Shown here in pieces: positions 22,560-36,400 of a DNA stretch of 64,000 nucleotides (position 1 is its first letter; every line of letters starts with the position of its first letter). A model generated the notes under the pieces. That model searched no databases. It saw nothing but the letters and a program-made list of their open reading frames with translations, and was not told the origin of the DNA. The stretch covers positions 21,115,089 to 21,179,088 of the forward strand of contig OX637405.1 of the NCBI GenBank assembly GCA_951799425.1, written 5' to 3'. Both the position numbers and the translations under genes were made by a program. The stretch is from Ilex aquifolium. Its lineage: Eukaryota; Streptophyta; Magnoliopsida; Aquifoliales; Aquifoliaceae.

Positions 22560-23036
22560 CTGAGCGCAAAGAGACTGAGAGAGAAGTGAGTGATGAACTA
22601 CCTATCAAGTAAAGGAGAAGATATTGCCTTCGTTCGACACTTCGATTGGGAGAGAGAGAGAGAGTTGATTCATTCGAGTTTGAGTTCGATTAAAAGGGGC
22701 TGCTCCGTTCGAGTTCGACTGAGAGAGAGGGTTGATTCGTTCACCGGTGAGAGAGACAAAGAGAGTCTCTGAGTTGAGAGAGAGGCAACGGGTGAGCGAT
22801 TAGGTTAGGGCAAAAATGCCTAAAAAGGCCAAAAGTCTTCTTTTAATAGTTTTTAAACTGACGCGCCCGAGTTGTCAATAACCGTCCGATTTAGTAGGTT
22901 TGGACAAGAACCGTCCGGTTCAACAGATTTTGATCGGGTTTTATGCTGAAACGATCTAATACACTACCCGTCCCGGTTTGGTGACCGGTTCACCGGTCCA
23001 CCTGGTCAACCCAACAGGCCGGGCCGGATTTTAAAA
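22560..23036. mobile_element. hAT-like CCGG-rich element, copy 3, partial
   Basis: The end CCGGGCCGGATTTTAAAACTG and the preceding run of CCGGTTCACCGG motifs match the right side of copy 1, as does the internal GGGCAAAAATGCC block. The left boundary is uncertain and I see no target duplication. GA-rich microsatellite sequence occupies 22640-22780. Confidence 0.45.
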
Positions 23037-23234
23037 CTGTGGTTTTGAATGTTGACTATTTAGTTGTTGGCCTACTAAATATTCTTAGTGCTGAATGTCA
23101 AAAGAAAAAACATTGATTTTGAACTTGATCACATTCACAAGATTTCGTCTCCTACCATTTATGTATTTAAATATTTATACACACAACAAGTAACTGTCGA
23201 TAAATGGATTAATTAATTTTTTTGGTTAAATTAT

Positions 23235-23332
23235 TATATTTTATAGTTTTTTTTATACAATCAGTTCAACCAGTAACTCGTTGATGCGGTCCTTTTGCCA
23301 GGTCAATGTCAAGTCGGGTTTTGATAACTATG
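23235..23332. mobile_element. hAT-like CCGG-rich element, end fragment
   Basis: A roughly 100-bp fragment ends AAGTCGGGTTTTGATAACTATG, resembling the terminus of copies 1-3. It is a truncated or highly decayed copy. Confidence 0.3.
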
Positions 23333-23515
23333 CAACACAAGTCCATTCCCCATTTGTACCCCCAGGCAGCTCCCATTGTCACTGAAAAAATTCAGCTTGG
23401 GAGGCCTCTGCCAGATCATATGACCCCTTTCCCTTGATCTCAATTGAGAACTAGCGGCCGCCCTATGCAATTCACAAAACTCATAATCTTTCTCCAGTGT
23501 AGCCCGCTACAACAT

Positions 23516-23518
23516 CCC

Positions 23519-23549
<31 letters not shown>

Positions 23550-23577
23550 AAAACCAAAAAAAAAAAACCAAAAGAAA
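23516..23577. repeat. C(24) run followed by A-rich run
   Basis: 24 consecutive C (23516-23539) are followed by 14 A and further A-rich sequence. Similar C-then-A tracts, on the same strand, lie at 30254-30310 and 46513-46542. Homopolymer length may be unreliable in an assembly. Confidence 0.9.
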
Positions 23578-24306
23578 AAAAACAACACACATCGTCACCC
23601 ATAACCCCAACGTGAGTAATGTGCTAAATTGAATATGAAATATTACCAAATAAAATAAAAAATTCAAATGTGAAGCAATTAAAAAATATGATTGAAATGG
23701 TTATATAGACCATATAGAAGAGTTCAATTAGAGAACTATTTTAAATAATTCAAAATTATGAAAATTTAATAGTTGGGCAGAAAAATCTTCTCAAATCCTC
23801 TCCCTTAGCCTTGATGCTCCTTTTTTGGGATGGTGCCGAGCACCTGGTTAGCCAAAATGGATTTTCAACATGGCTAGTCCTATTTTTTGAAATATCCATC
23901 AATATAGAAAACATAGTTTCTCAGCAGTAATATGGTTATGCATCTCAAAGAATGGTAACCCTGTTTACATGCTATACGATATCAAGTCCCCCAAATTTTC
24001 TGTATGATGCTTCGTACAAGCCATATGATCACAGTGGCATAACATTCAATGAAAAGCTTCTTACAATATCCTGCATGCTAAGCTTATATTGTAGTGTGCA
24101 CAAAGCACCGTTAGAAACAACGTAAAAATCAGTAGATGTTAAGGCACGGTCTGAAAAAATAAAATTAGGAGGCAAACTAATTGGGAACTATAACTGAAAG
24201 CCTATTACCTCCTAGTTCTGCTAGATTGCAGACTCTAGATTACACTCCACGTGTATGACATTTGACAAATACTTTGCAAAAAATTGATGAATATCATGAG
24301 AGAGAG
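23578..24306. other. 3' flank of the NDUFAF5-like gene
   Basis: This AT-rich sequence downstream (minus strand) of the stop at 24307 should contain the 3' UTR. I cannot place the poly(A) site and see no other gene. Confidence 0.4.
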
Positions 24307-24426
24307 TCAACTGGCATTCCCACCACCAAACTGCGTCTGAATGTCCTTGAACGAGATCGTGGCAGATCCCCTCCTTTTAGCCTTCTGCTGAGATGGGTGC
24401 TCACTCCACCCTGTCATGTATATAAC
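24307..24426 (-). CDS. NDUFAF5: NDUFAF5-like exon 11 (residues 296-334 and stop)
   Basis: It encodes [34 protein letters not shown] and a short tail before TGA 24309-24307. Confidence 0.96.
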   Translation of the reverse strand, partial: VIYMTGWSEHPSQQKAKRRGSATISFKDIQTQFGGGNAS

Positions 24427-27400
24427 CTGAACATAAAATGGCAGTGAACATGGTAATTAGGAATTTTTTGACGTTGACAAAAGAACTTCAAATCCATAAA
24501 CAAAAATCAAAGCTGTAAATGCATTGTTGGTTTCCAAGTAACATGCAGAGAAAAATATCATAAGAATTTGCTTATATTTTTCTTTCCACGTCTCTCTCAG
24601 CAATGAAACAAAGATCAAAGAAGTTACTTCATCATGTCTTCAAAATAAGGAACCCTAAGGCCTTTATTCAAACAGGGTCGAATATATTTGCACTTTGTCA
24701 TATTTTAATACAACTCATTCAATTTTCCACTACATACTAAACATTCGAAATTTGAAAAATACCAATATGAACTTCAAATCCAAATAATGAGGTAAAGACC
24801 TCACGAAACACATATTGTCCACTAAGTAGAGATATATCTTTTTTGGATTATAAGTATAGATAGGTATATTGCAGAACTTTGTATCTATACCTTTCCTTCC
24901 CAATCTGACCTTTGAGAAATGCTTAACCATTACTGTATCACGGAGCTCTACCCACTCTTTAATAAATACAAGGGAACAGAATGCCATATTACAAAAATTA
25001 ATCTTACAAGTACTTTAGTTTTCAGCATAGATCTTACAAGATGAGTATTGAACACTTAAATGTATAAAGTAAGTAACTAAATTTATTTCCCAACATTCAT
25101 TTCAAATTTTTACTTTTTTTTTTTGTTTGCTTATTTTCCAGTTCATTAATTGAATTCAAATGTATATTAAGATAGCTGATATGAAAAACATTGATTATGA
25201 TAACTGATGCCACACATGATATGGAAAATATGTTAAGACATTTGAATAAAGAAATATCATAAAGTAGAAAACACGTGCAAAAGCATTCCAACAATTCAGC
25301 GGAGAACCAAATTAAAGAAAAATGCTTATTTACACCACTAATAGCTACAAAAACTGTTCACGGAAGTATCCGATGACATGGTCGTATCAATATGCAGTTT
25401 AGAAAGATGAAAGGTATACCTACCAAAAAAGGAAAAAAGAAAAGAAAAGACAGGTTCCAAGACATGGCCTTATGATACAAAGACAAAAGAAGTGCCCCAT
25501 CCACTGTGCTTGACTATTTAACCACACATAATAAAGTCCTTGACTTTTAAAATGTGCATGTAATACATAACTATTATACCCTAAAATGGACTTCAAAAGA
25601 CCATCTAAGACGGGACCTTGGCCTCACATACAACTACAGTGAAGCCAGGAATTCAAAACAACAGAGGCCAACCAAGAGTTTAAGAACACGATATGGGAAT
25701 TAAGAGGGGTCACATTGAAAAGATGCATTATTTTATGGGCCACCATAGCAATATGTCAAAAGTTCTAAAAATAGGGGGCAAAAAAGAAATTTTCAAAACT
25801 CGGGGTGGTATTATCCTTATTGTTCCAAGCAGGAAAAGAATACTACAGATGTCATGCTATTAATCTGATAAAGCACTTTATTGCAATCACCTGGAAGGTT
25901 GCTGGAACAGTGCCATCTTCTGCAGCAAACATTGAGTCGTAAACAGCAGCAGTTGCCAGGGCTGTTTCTCTCTTCAGGATCTAATATCAGTCAGAAGAGG
26001 AGGGAACAAAAGGAAGAAATTAGAAGTGTTCTTCAAAATCTCTAGAAATAGTTTATGCTCTTTAATTTTTAAAAATCCAAAAGGAAATATGTTGATAAAA
26101 AGAATTAATATCAATCTCCAAAAGATTACTTACTTTGTTCCTTTGTAAAAGAGCATTGGTTTCACCCATTGCACGCAGATGATCTATCAGCTCCAGAGCT
26201 AAAACAACCAGAAAGGGGCACAATACATTACATAAGATGAAATGATGAGACATTCCTCAAGATTCATGGAAAGATACGATGTTTTTGTCAAACAAACAAT
26301 TACTTCAAAAGCATAGATTATCAGAGAATGGGCCTACAATGCATGTCAAGCTCTTAACCAAAGGACAAAATTTCGATATGTTCCCACCAAAATGAATAAC
26401 TGCTTGAATATCAAAATTTATATGTTTCAAAATTTTGAGCTGTTTTAGAATGTTTCTAGGCGTTTCAGAATCTTTTCGCTATATTTTAGTCAATGTTTTG
26501 AAATGTTTCACAAATTAATTTTCAATTTTTATTTATGATTACATTATGTTTCCGAAATGTTTCCATTTTTTAGCTAACTAAAATAAAATTTTGATTCTTG
26601 CTCTTAAAACCCCGCACATGTAGAGGTGACATACAATCAGTTGCATCAATGTGCACACATAAACACTATTACAATGAGAATTTTGTAATAAATTATACCG
26701 GTCTTTTTACTCAAAGCATATATATATAAGGGGGAGAGAGGTTGTGTGCTTGTTCTCTCAATTTCTCGTTCTCTTAAACTCCCTCTCCTCTCCTAACCCT
26801 AATCCTAATCCTTTAATCTTCACTTGGTGTTAGAGCCTCCACCATAATCGACTCATTTGTTCCTTTCTTCTTCTCCTTTTTTTCCTTTGGCTTCCCAAAT
26901 GGTTTTCCTCAGCGATGATTGAGCGTAAAGTGAGAAGGTCGTCGGATCCATGGTTCGAGTTCGTGATATCAGCGACTTGAAGGGTACTGATACAAATTAG
27001 TCGCAGCATCACCACACAGTATCGACCGATATGCACAAAATGATACACAGGGGGTCCAAAAAATTCTGAAAAAAATCTAAAAAAATCTAGAAAATAAAAA
27101 TAACAACATCCATGCATCTTATGTTCAAAATACATCCTCTATAGTATAAAAGAAAGATAAGGGTGCCACCGAAAATCGTTAAGCAATAAATATGCAACTA
27201 TAATTATTTAGAAAATATTACGATCTAATTTTAAAGGTTTTTTGAATTCAAAATAAAAAATAAATAAATATTGTATGAATTAAAATTTTAAATCTAAATT
27301 TAATGTAATTTCAATATCTAAATTTAAAGGTTCAAAATTTTAAAAATTATAGGACTCTTGCACGTGGTAGAGATTACAAAGAGTCTAGGACATAGAGAGA

Positions 27401-30400
27401 AAACGAAGAGAGAGAGAGAGAGACGAAGGGAGAAGATGAGAGACATACAGAGAGAGAGGAGACAAAGAACCTAGGACAATTTTAATCAAAGAAAGAAGTT
27501 GTTTGCTGCAACTATGCAATTGCTTCATCAAAGAGAAGAGGAAGGAGGAGGAAAGGGACTCTTTACTTCGAAGCTTCTAGATTTTCTTAAAATCTTTTCA
27601 ATTTCTTCTTCCCTTCGAATGATTGGAAAAATGGGTGTAATTTAGGATTATATAATTTCTTATTTTCTTGGGTCTCTTATTTTCTTCTCATTCTTTCTTC
27701 TCTTTTTTCAACCGGTGAAGGTTGTCAGAAAAGTTGCAGAGGTCAACTTGATTTGGTATTGACTTGGCCAAGTTGGTCCGCTTTGGGCCGAGTTGGTACG
27801 ATACAGTCGCGTGGTAACTGAGTCAATACCGATTCAACTCTACCTCGTCATATTTGCATATCGTGTATCGTTATTGGATCGGAGGTGGCCGAATCGGATA
27901 CGACTCGCACGAGTCCTATCAAAATCGGTCGATACTTTGATCATAAGCCCTATTAAAGGATCATTGATGGTCATTGGTTTTGGTCACTGTTCATCGCTGG
28001 TGAAGCTTCTTGTTGTTGGTACTCAATTACCTATAGTTGTGGATCAAAGGTTCAAGGTACCGACTGAGTTTGAATCGACTCGGCCACCTTCGATCCGATA
28101 ACGACGTTACATGAATATCACTAGACTCATCTGAATCGGATAGTCATTTCATTCGAACTGAATCAAACCGATATGACCTGAATCAATCTCCAATTCTCAG
28201 ACGAGCAGTAGAAACAAAAAAAACAAAAAAAGAGAATGGGAAAAGAAAAAGAAGATACATTCGCAGAGAGCCCAATCAATCTAATCTATAAACCAATTGA
28301 AAACTAGATTCAGATGAAATAAAGAAAAAATTGGAGACACCTATGCAATCACATGCAACTCATCAATCTAATGTTCTTTAAATTTATATTTATTGTGATT
28401 TGATTTTTCTCATAATACAAATATGCAACTATTATTTTTCTTATTCACGATTATTAGATGGTATATTGTTATGGGTGTTGAATCTTAATTCCTTTTGGTT
28501 CTTTTAAAATAAATAAAAAATAGATATTAATTAATTATGTGTGTCTGCATATAATTAAAAAAAAAATATTGAAAACTACCACATGTATAAATATTAACTC
28601 ACCATGTCTGTATAGATGCACACTTATGTATATTTTCTTACAATAGTATAAACGAACCAAATAAGTTTTCAAAACGAACCGCGACCCCAATTAGCATACC
28701 GAATAAGCCTATCCCTACCGTACCGCAGAAAATAACGTACCATGCACCCGTACCCGTACCACGTACCAAAGCGACCCGCGATCCAAGTAACCCTGAGTTG
28801 GACTTGGTAGTTTTGCCAAAATATAGCAGGTTGGCATCAACCTTCCAAAAACTATTGCACTAAATCAGTAGACAATTCAGCTTCACAATGGTTGCATATC
28901 AATCCCCATCATCATCTAGTTAAATACCACGCTAGGAAACACGGATACTCGTTGGGGGGCCAACGTGGCGGTGTCGGACTTGGATACTCGTGGGACACGA
29001 CCTGACACATGTCCGAATAGTAAAAGCAAATTGTTTTGAGTCGGATACGGTAGGGATACGGGAGTGATACTTGAGGGATACGGCGATAACTTGGTATGAA
29101 TCGGTAAACTCAGTGCAAGCCGGTCTTGACTCAGTGGACTCGGACAAATCAGTCGATTCATGGTGGGATCGAACAAATCAGTCAAAAACAACAAAGAAGA
29201 AATTGAAGGAGAAGAAGAAGGAAAAGAAGAAATTGAAATCAAACCTACAAAATTCAGCCAATCAAGTTTCCCTCACCCTCTTCTTCACCATATGGGTGTG
29301 GCTCCTCAATTGCTCGACTACCTTCAATAGGCGTATCTCCTTCGGTCGGCGAATCTCTGGTGATCGTTCTCCCTCTCTGAACCGAAGCATGAGTGAGTTT
29401 CTCTCTCCCCCCCCCCCCCAACTCTCTCTCTCTCTCTCTATGAACCGAAGCATGCGTGGGTTTTTGTTTTGGGTCTGGGAGTTGAAGGTTTTTGTGGGGT
29501 CAGAGGCAGATGGGTTAAAAGAGGGTTTTTAGTTTTTGGATATTATTAGTATAGTATTTTATTTTATTCATATTGGTAGGTTGTGAATAATGCTTTATAT
29601 TTTTTTTGGTATTGTTTATTTTAAAGAGACTATATTTTTTTAGTTATGATTAATGTTATTATATATATAAAAATATATAATATTTTAATTAGCCGTATTT
29701 TCGTCGTACCCCTTTCCTATATTTTGAAATTTTGTCGTATACTAGTGTCCGTATCGTATCCTAGATAGGATACGATACCTGTGCCCATATCCGTGCTTCA
29801 TAGATACCAAGTTATATTGGATTTTGGGTAGAACTGACAGTAATGTTGTCTTAATCCCCTAGAGAGGTGGGTAAAATCAAATATGCTTAGATATATAGGC
29901 CTGGTAAAAAAATATTGAGAAAGATAGGAAGGAGGGAGCAAATACTTGGAAGTAAAAAGTAGGGAAAAAGGAAAGATGAAAAAAAAGAGTTCATAGGCAC
30001 CTCTTAGGGTATTCCAACTAAGATTTATGAAGCCTACATTCACTCATTCCATCCATATGTTAAACTGACTCAACCTTGTAGACAGCCAATGAACATTGCT
30101 GAGGGTGAAAAGTTTAAGTTAGATACTAAAGAAAGTTACTTCATGAGTATGTAACAGCAACCCACGTGAGAAAGTTAGTGACTAATTAACCCACTTTCTT
30201 AGAAGGTTACAGCATGAATACATAAATTTCCTCAAAATATATTTTTTTAAACTCCGCCCCCCGCCCCCCGCCCCCCACCCCCCCCTCCCCCCCCCCAAAA
30301 AAAAAAAAAACCTAAAAAAAGGAAAAATTACAAAAAACAGGGATCACACACAGAGAAAGAGAATTAACATCTTCCAGAAGATTTATGTTCCTGCACAATT

Positions 30401-33400
30401 CATATTAGAAAGGAAAAGGGTAAGGACATTAGGTTTAGGTTGCCACATTGGCTTCTATCTTTTCTTCATCAGTTCAAAATTGATGGCATCCAAAATAACC
30501 AAATACAGTTGTTAGGCAGAGTCTGAACAAACCATTCTAATTGCCTTCATCAAGTACAGTGGCAAAATCAGATAATGAGAGAGAGAGATGCTCACCACTT
30601 TTATATCTAACAGTGTATTCATCAACATCAACTCCCGGAAGAGTGAAGCCTGCCCTGGTCAAAAGATTGCCTGCATCCCGCACCTACATAACACCAACAA
30701 AAAAAAAATTCTCAGACCTCTACCAAGATAACAATAATCATTATTATGAAAAATTAGAAACAGCAAGATTCAAGGTAAAAACCCAAAGTAACTCAAGCAT
30801 CACAAATAAATGAAAGGTATACTCATGAAGAAAAGAATTTGTTGAAAAATAATGTAAAATAGACTCTAGCCAAACCAATGTTAATGTAGCTGTACAAATG
30901 AAAGATAAAAACAAACTTATTAAACAATGGGAAGGGAAAGTGATGTCGATCATAAGAATCGCACAAAGGGGGAAATGCAAAGAAAAGAGATTTAGGGTAC
31001 CAATTCAAGGCCAGAGCCACCAAGGACTTAGCAGCTCAGAAGTTTAAATGATCACTTGAAACTTCTGTCACGTTACAATAAATTATTCACAACTCAACTC
31101 AATGCAACAAACCTTTATCCTAAGAAGCACGGGTACGATATAATACAGCGATACAACAAAACTTTAAAAAACAAGATACGTCTATAATAAAATATATTTT
31201 ATATTTTACTATTATTTAACGACTTAAAAATTACATTTTTTAATAATTATTTAACAACAGTAAACAAAATTAACAATTTTTACCATAAAAAAAATGTAAT
31301 ATCGTCCCATTACTATATATCCATAAAATGAACGTAAACAATTAAAGAAATCAAAACCAACATTTAACTAGTTGGTTTGTTTACAAGTATTTGTTTATAA
31401 AATTACAGTGTAATGAACTCATTATTTTATATTCTTTTGATATGTAATAGTAGATAATACTTAAAAAATTCTCGTGGATGGCATAGATTAAAATTAAAAA
31501 TTGTACATCTTGCTCCATGTATAAAAATATCCACATATTTTATTAATTATGAGATACGTAAGATGCATATCCGATACGTATCCGATGAATATCGTAACCG
31601 ATACGGGTACGTCGACCTTAACAAAGTATTTGTGTTTCATAGGCATTACCCCAACTATTTTGGGTCATCAACATGAATCTTCTTCTTCCTCCAGTATGCT
31701 CGATGAAGGTCCATATTCTCATTTAAACAACAAGCTTACTATCTCATTCAATGCTAATTTTAGCCTATCCTATTTCTCACATTACCATTGATACGTATCA
31801 CATCACACTTCCCAATAGGTGCAATACTATGTCTTCCATAAACATATGCACACCACCTAAGTCAATTCTCTCTCAATTTATCTTCTATTAATGCTATTTC
31901 TACAATTCTATAAATAACATCATTCCTAATTTACAACACATTCATCTTAACCTCTACATTTCAAATAGTAATTAATAATGAAGTAGAAATTTAGAGAGAT
32001 GCCTTAGAATAAAAAAGATTTAAAATAAGTTGAAACACAGATGAGTTTATGAAATAAGAATTTTGTAGAAATGATGATTCAAATAGTGAGATATTAAAGA
32101 TCAATAATCAAAAGATTTTGAAAAGCGAACCCTTTTGAATTTGAGGTGAATTTGAGGTAATTATCCACAAGAAGGGTGAGATTAGATACAATGTTAGTCT
32201 TGGAGTTAAAGTTGGAAGAATTAACCGGAAAGATGCATTTGGTGTCAGTATGATCGACATATACCTTTTAAGTTGAAAGGTAAGTTTGATAAGACAACCA
32301 TTAGGCCAACCAACGATATGTTCTGGTACATAATATTGGGCGACTTAGAAATAACATGTTTAGAAATTAAGTGCGGTTTCACTAATCGATACTTTATCAT
32401 CACCAAATCAAATTCACTGTTGAGACTAGTCCTGAATGTGCTTATGTATCTCATCCATAATCAAGGCAAAAAGTAAAAGGTATAAAGGCAAAATTTTGAA
32501 GTAATCAAACAGTGATCGATAAATCACTGCTCTCCCATATGTTGTTCTCACTAGAAGTCATTGAACCCTCATAAATGTCCTTAACCATATCATTATACCT
32601 ATTTGTAACTCTTTTCTTTTTCTAAAACACTATATATTATATCCCTAGATAATCTATCATAAGTCTTCTCTAAGTCTACACAAAAATTACCAAAACCATA
32701 TGTTGAGTATTTCGGTAAATTCCAATTTTGGATAGTAGATGGGCAGTTGTGACGGGGCTTTTGATGTGAGCTTACCAAAAAACTTTCGGTTGAACTTTGA
32801 TGGGATAGTAGGCCTAAAGAAAGGTCCAAATCATTAGCCTTGCTTCCAATTTTGCTAGGCCACTAAGTTTTTGCATTTTCCAACTGTTAGATTACTCCTC
32901 TATATATTGTGACATAATAGCTTTGCTTTGAAGATGGAACGAAGAACCTTTCAAAGCAAACAAGGAGATATGTGATGCATATTCCCTATGTCAAACAACC
33001 CAAGATCTGGGCGTGCTTGCCTCCTATTTTTTCTCTTTCTTCTTCTTTAACCAATCTCTCATTCATCCAAGATTTCCATGGCTTAAATCACAAGATAAAG
33101 ATTCTATATTGATGAGGAATTTTAAGCACTCAATCATATACAAATATTCATAAAAAGAAAAGAAAGGACAAGCTGACCAGAGTACAGAATTATACATCCT
33201 TGCTGCTACTGCCCCATCAATTCATAAACAAATATTCTTCTACCAACCACCAGCAAATATGTTTTTGTATTTATCAGCCCACGCGGATTGTTAATTTTTA
33301 GGCTTATGGAAGGCGGAAGGCCACAATGCTGATGATTTCCACCACAAATCCGCACTTAAAAAGGTGTCACAAGGGTCAAATTACACTCGTTATGTGGCAT

Positions 33401-36400
33401 CACTGTCATTAGCATTGTCATCAGCACTTTCAGCAACGAGTAAACTTAACTTCTCCCATTGGCAATCTTTGACACGATGAGGGCCACCGTAAAGAAAGCA
33501 ACCAGAATCAAAGTTCTTTTGGTTGTTGTCTGACATTTTAGAGTCACCAATGTTCTTCTTCTTCCAATCCACCTTCATTACATTCTTGGAAGCGTCAGTT
33601 TTGTCTTTCTTATTGCCACTATCTTTCTTTAGAAGGGCCTAGATTGCCCATCTTGAAGTCAACAAGGCCATCCGCATCAGTGGGTAGATCATGCACCCCC
33701 AACTTGCGCAACTCGGTATACGCCCATCCTTGAAAACCAGACATGAAATTAAAGAGTTTATCCTCCTCGAACATGTTCTTGATATCTAATATCAAAGAAC
33801 TGAAATCCTTCACATAATCCCGAACAGTGCCTATATGCCTCAATTTCTTGAGCGACTCCCTAGCAATGATTTTCTAATTTCACAAATGACATGCAAACCG
33901 AACCCTTCTTTAGCCGTTCAATTTTATCATTATTGATTCTATCATGTTGAACTAGATTAAGAGTAATGTTGATAGCGGCCTTATTATCACATTATAGTCT
34001 TATAGGTCCAGCATCATGAATTCCTAGCTACCCTAGAAAGATTTTGAGCTACATAAGCTCAAAAATTCCATGGGCCACGGCTTTATATTTAGCCCCTCCT
34101 GCACTCGATCTAACTACAGTTGCTTTACTTCTTGCTTAGCCAAGTAACAAAATTCCCCCCTATTAGGGTGCAATATTCCAACATAGACCTTCTGTCATCC
34201 ACTGAACCAACCCAATCTACATATTTCTAACCCAAGTGACCATGATTGGAGAACAAGATCCTTTTCCTGGACTTGACATGAGAGACCTCAAAATATGATA
34301 AGCAACTTTAGGATGAAGTTTCTTTTGATACGAAAAAATAGGAAAATACCAATGAAACAATTGGAATATTATGAGAACGGGATTATTGATACAACTGAAG
34401 ATTCACAATGAAAAAGACATGATCACCAAATTTTCTTAAAAGTCTAAAAAGCACGAATACGGACATGTGACACAGACATGGCACGATGAGGACATGCGAA
34501 TATAGTATTTCTCAAAAAAGTAGGCATGGACATATTTGCAACACATTACAAATAATTATGTTTGTAATAATTGGATTGAGAAACTTTTATGATTCTAAAA
34601 CCTCTTAACTGTATTATTCTTTTAGCAATTATGAATATTTAGTCTTTGAATGAATAACTCTTTTAAATTATGTTAGTACTGGCTGAACTTCGAATGGATT
34701 CCCAAATTCTTGTACCATGAAAAAGGATCAAGGTAGATGTCATTTCTTTAGTGTCTATTTTTAATTATTTCTTTTTTTTTTTGGTTGACCATTCACAGTT
34801 TTAGCTCATGGGCCCAAAAGCAACAAGTAGTTTTGTTTTGTTTGGGTCGTACACATTTTTAGCTCATGTGGGATAGGACCAAGTAGAATTGTTTATTTTC
34901 TAGGTCGTACAAAATTTTATCTCATGTCAACTAGGAGAAAAATATGGCTTTTCTTTGTTTGTGTCATACACAGCTTTAGATCATAGGGTTAGGAGAAAAA
35001 AGCATTTTTTTTTGTGCGTAGTTTTAGCTCATGTTGGTCGGGAGAAACATACTATTTAGGCTCGTGCGTCAAGAAGCACAATAATAATTTTATGGTTGGT
35101 TGTATCATAGACAATTTTAGCAGTATGGGCCAGGAGCAAAATGTAAATTTTCCTTGTTTGTTTAATTTTTTTGATAAAAGAATAATTTTATTATTGAAAG
35201 GAATAAATAGTAGAGGACAAGATATCCTCCATAAAAAAAGATTTAAGCAAAGGAAAAAGATTGAAAAAATAAAACTAAAGCATAGCCGTTATTTTGTTCC
35301 TTTAAAAATCAGACAAAAGCAACCCTTTAAAACTTCTTGTGGCTTTGGTCCAAGTGAAGCCATAAAAACCAATCGTTCTCATATTAGTTCAGTGAGGTAG
35401 ACAACAATAGAAGAGTGGGAGGGTTTTAAAGTTATTGAAAAACTTAGGGGAATGAAAGAAATGTTGAAAGTGTGGAACAAAGAGGTTTTTAGAGATGTCA
35501 GAAGTAGGAAGTCCGAAATTTTGAGGGAGAGTGGGGAGTTAGATAGTTTGGAACAATGTGATATATTGACTGATGATCAAATTAGGAAAAGGGTTCTTTT
35601 AAGGAATGAGTTAGAGAAGTTTTAGTTAGGGCGGAAGCCAATTCGAGACAAAAGACGAGATTTAAATGAGTCAAAGGAGGTGATTGTAATACAAATTTTT
35701 TTCAAAGAATACATGCTGGTAGAAGGAGAAAGAGTGTCATTAAAGAGATTGAATCTAACTCGGGAGAGGTTGCTAAAAATCCTTTGTTGATTGATAAGGA
35801 GATTACAGAGTTTTATAAAGATTTATATTTATAATATGTTCAATTTTGACCAACAGTCGAAGGAGTTGATTGGAGTCCTATATTGTTTGAGAAGACAATT
35901 TGGATTGAGAGAACTTTTGAAGAAGAGGTTAGAAAAGTTTTGTTTGATATGGATATGGATATGGATATGGAAAAGACACCAGATCCAGATGGTTTCAGTA
36001 TGGCTTTCTATCAGGATAGTTGGGAAACTATTAAGGGTGATTTTATGTATGTATTCAATGACTTTTTGCTAATGGGGTTGGGGGAGGAGTGTTAATTCTA
36101 CCTTTATCACATTGGTCACCAAAAAAGATCGTTCAATTAAAGTTAAAGATTATAGACCTATCAATTTGGTGACTACTTTGTACAAAATTATCACTAAAGT
36201 GTTGTCTAGAAGGCTTTGTGAAGCTTTGGGAGACACAATAACCATGGCCCATAGTGCTTTTGTTTAAGCAAGACAAATACTAGATGCAGTTTTAGTCACA
36301 AATGAGGTGGTGAAGGATATTATGAGCAAGGAAAAGAAAGGAGTTATGTTTAAGTTGGATTTTGAAAAGGCATATGATAAGGCAAATTGGAATTTTGTGG

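Larger units (their letters stand above)
26199..30595 (-). other. Intron 8 of the NDUFAF5-like gene (4.4 kb)
   Basis: It contains a GATACG/CGATAC-rich degenerate segment (about 26980-28150, probably an old hAT-like element), GA microsatellites (27400-27460), an intact-ended hAT-like element (28932-29803), a C(14) run at 29407 and a C/A tract at 30254. No coding segment of its own was supported. Confidence 0.7.

Noticed and set aside
26428-26600. Similarity to 53420-53620 (GTTTTGAAATGTTTC / AAATGTTTCCAATTTTT wording)
   Set aside because: Both stretches are T-rich and could match by composition. An alignment would be needed before naming a shared repeat.
29071-29532. 153-codon plus-strand open frame in the hAT-like element
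   Set aside because: It is Lys-rich then low-complexity, covers the GATACG-rich subterminal part, and has no domain or splice context.
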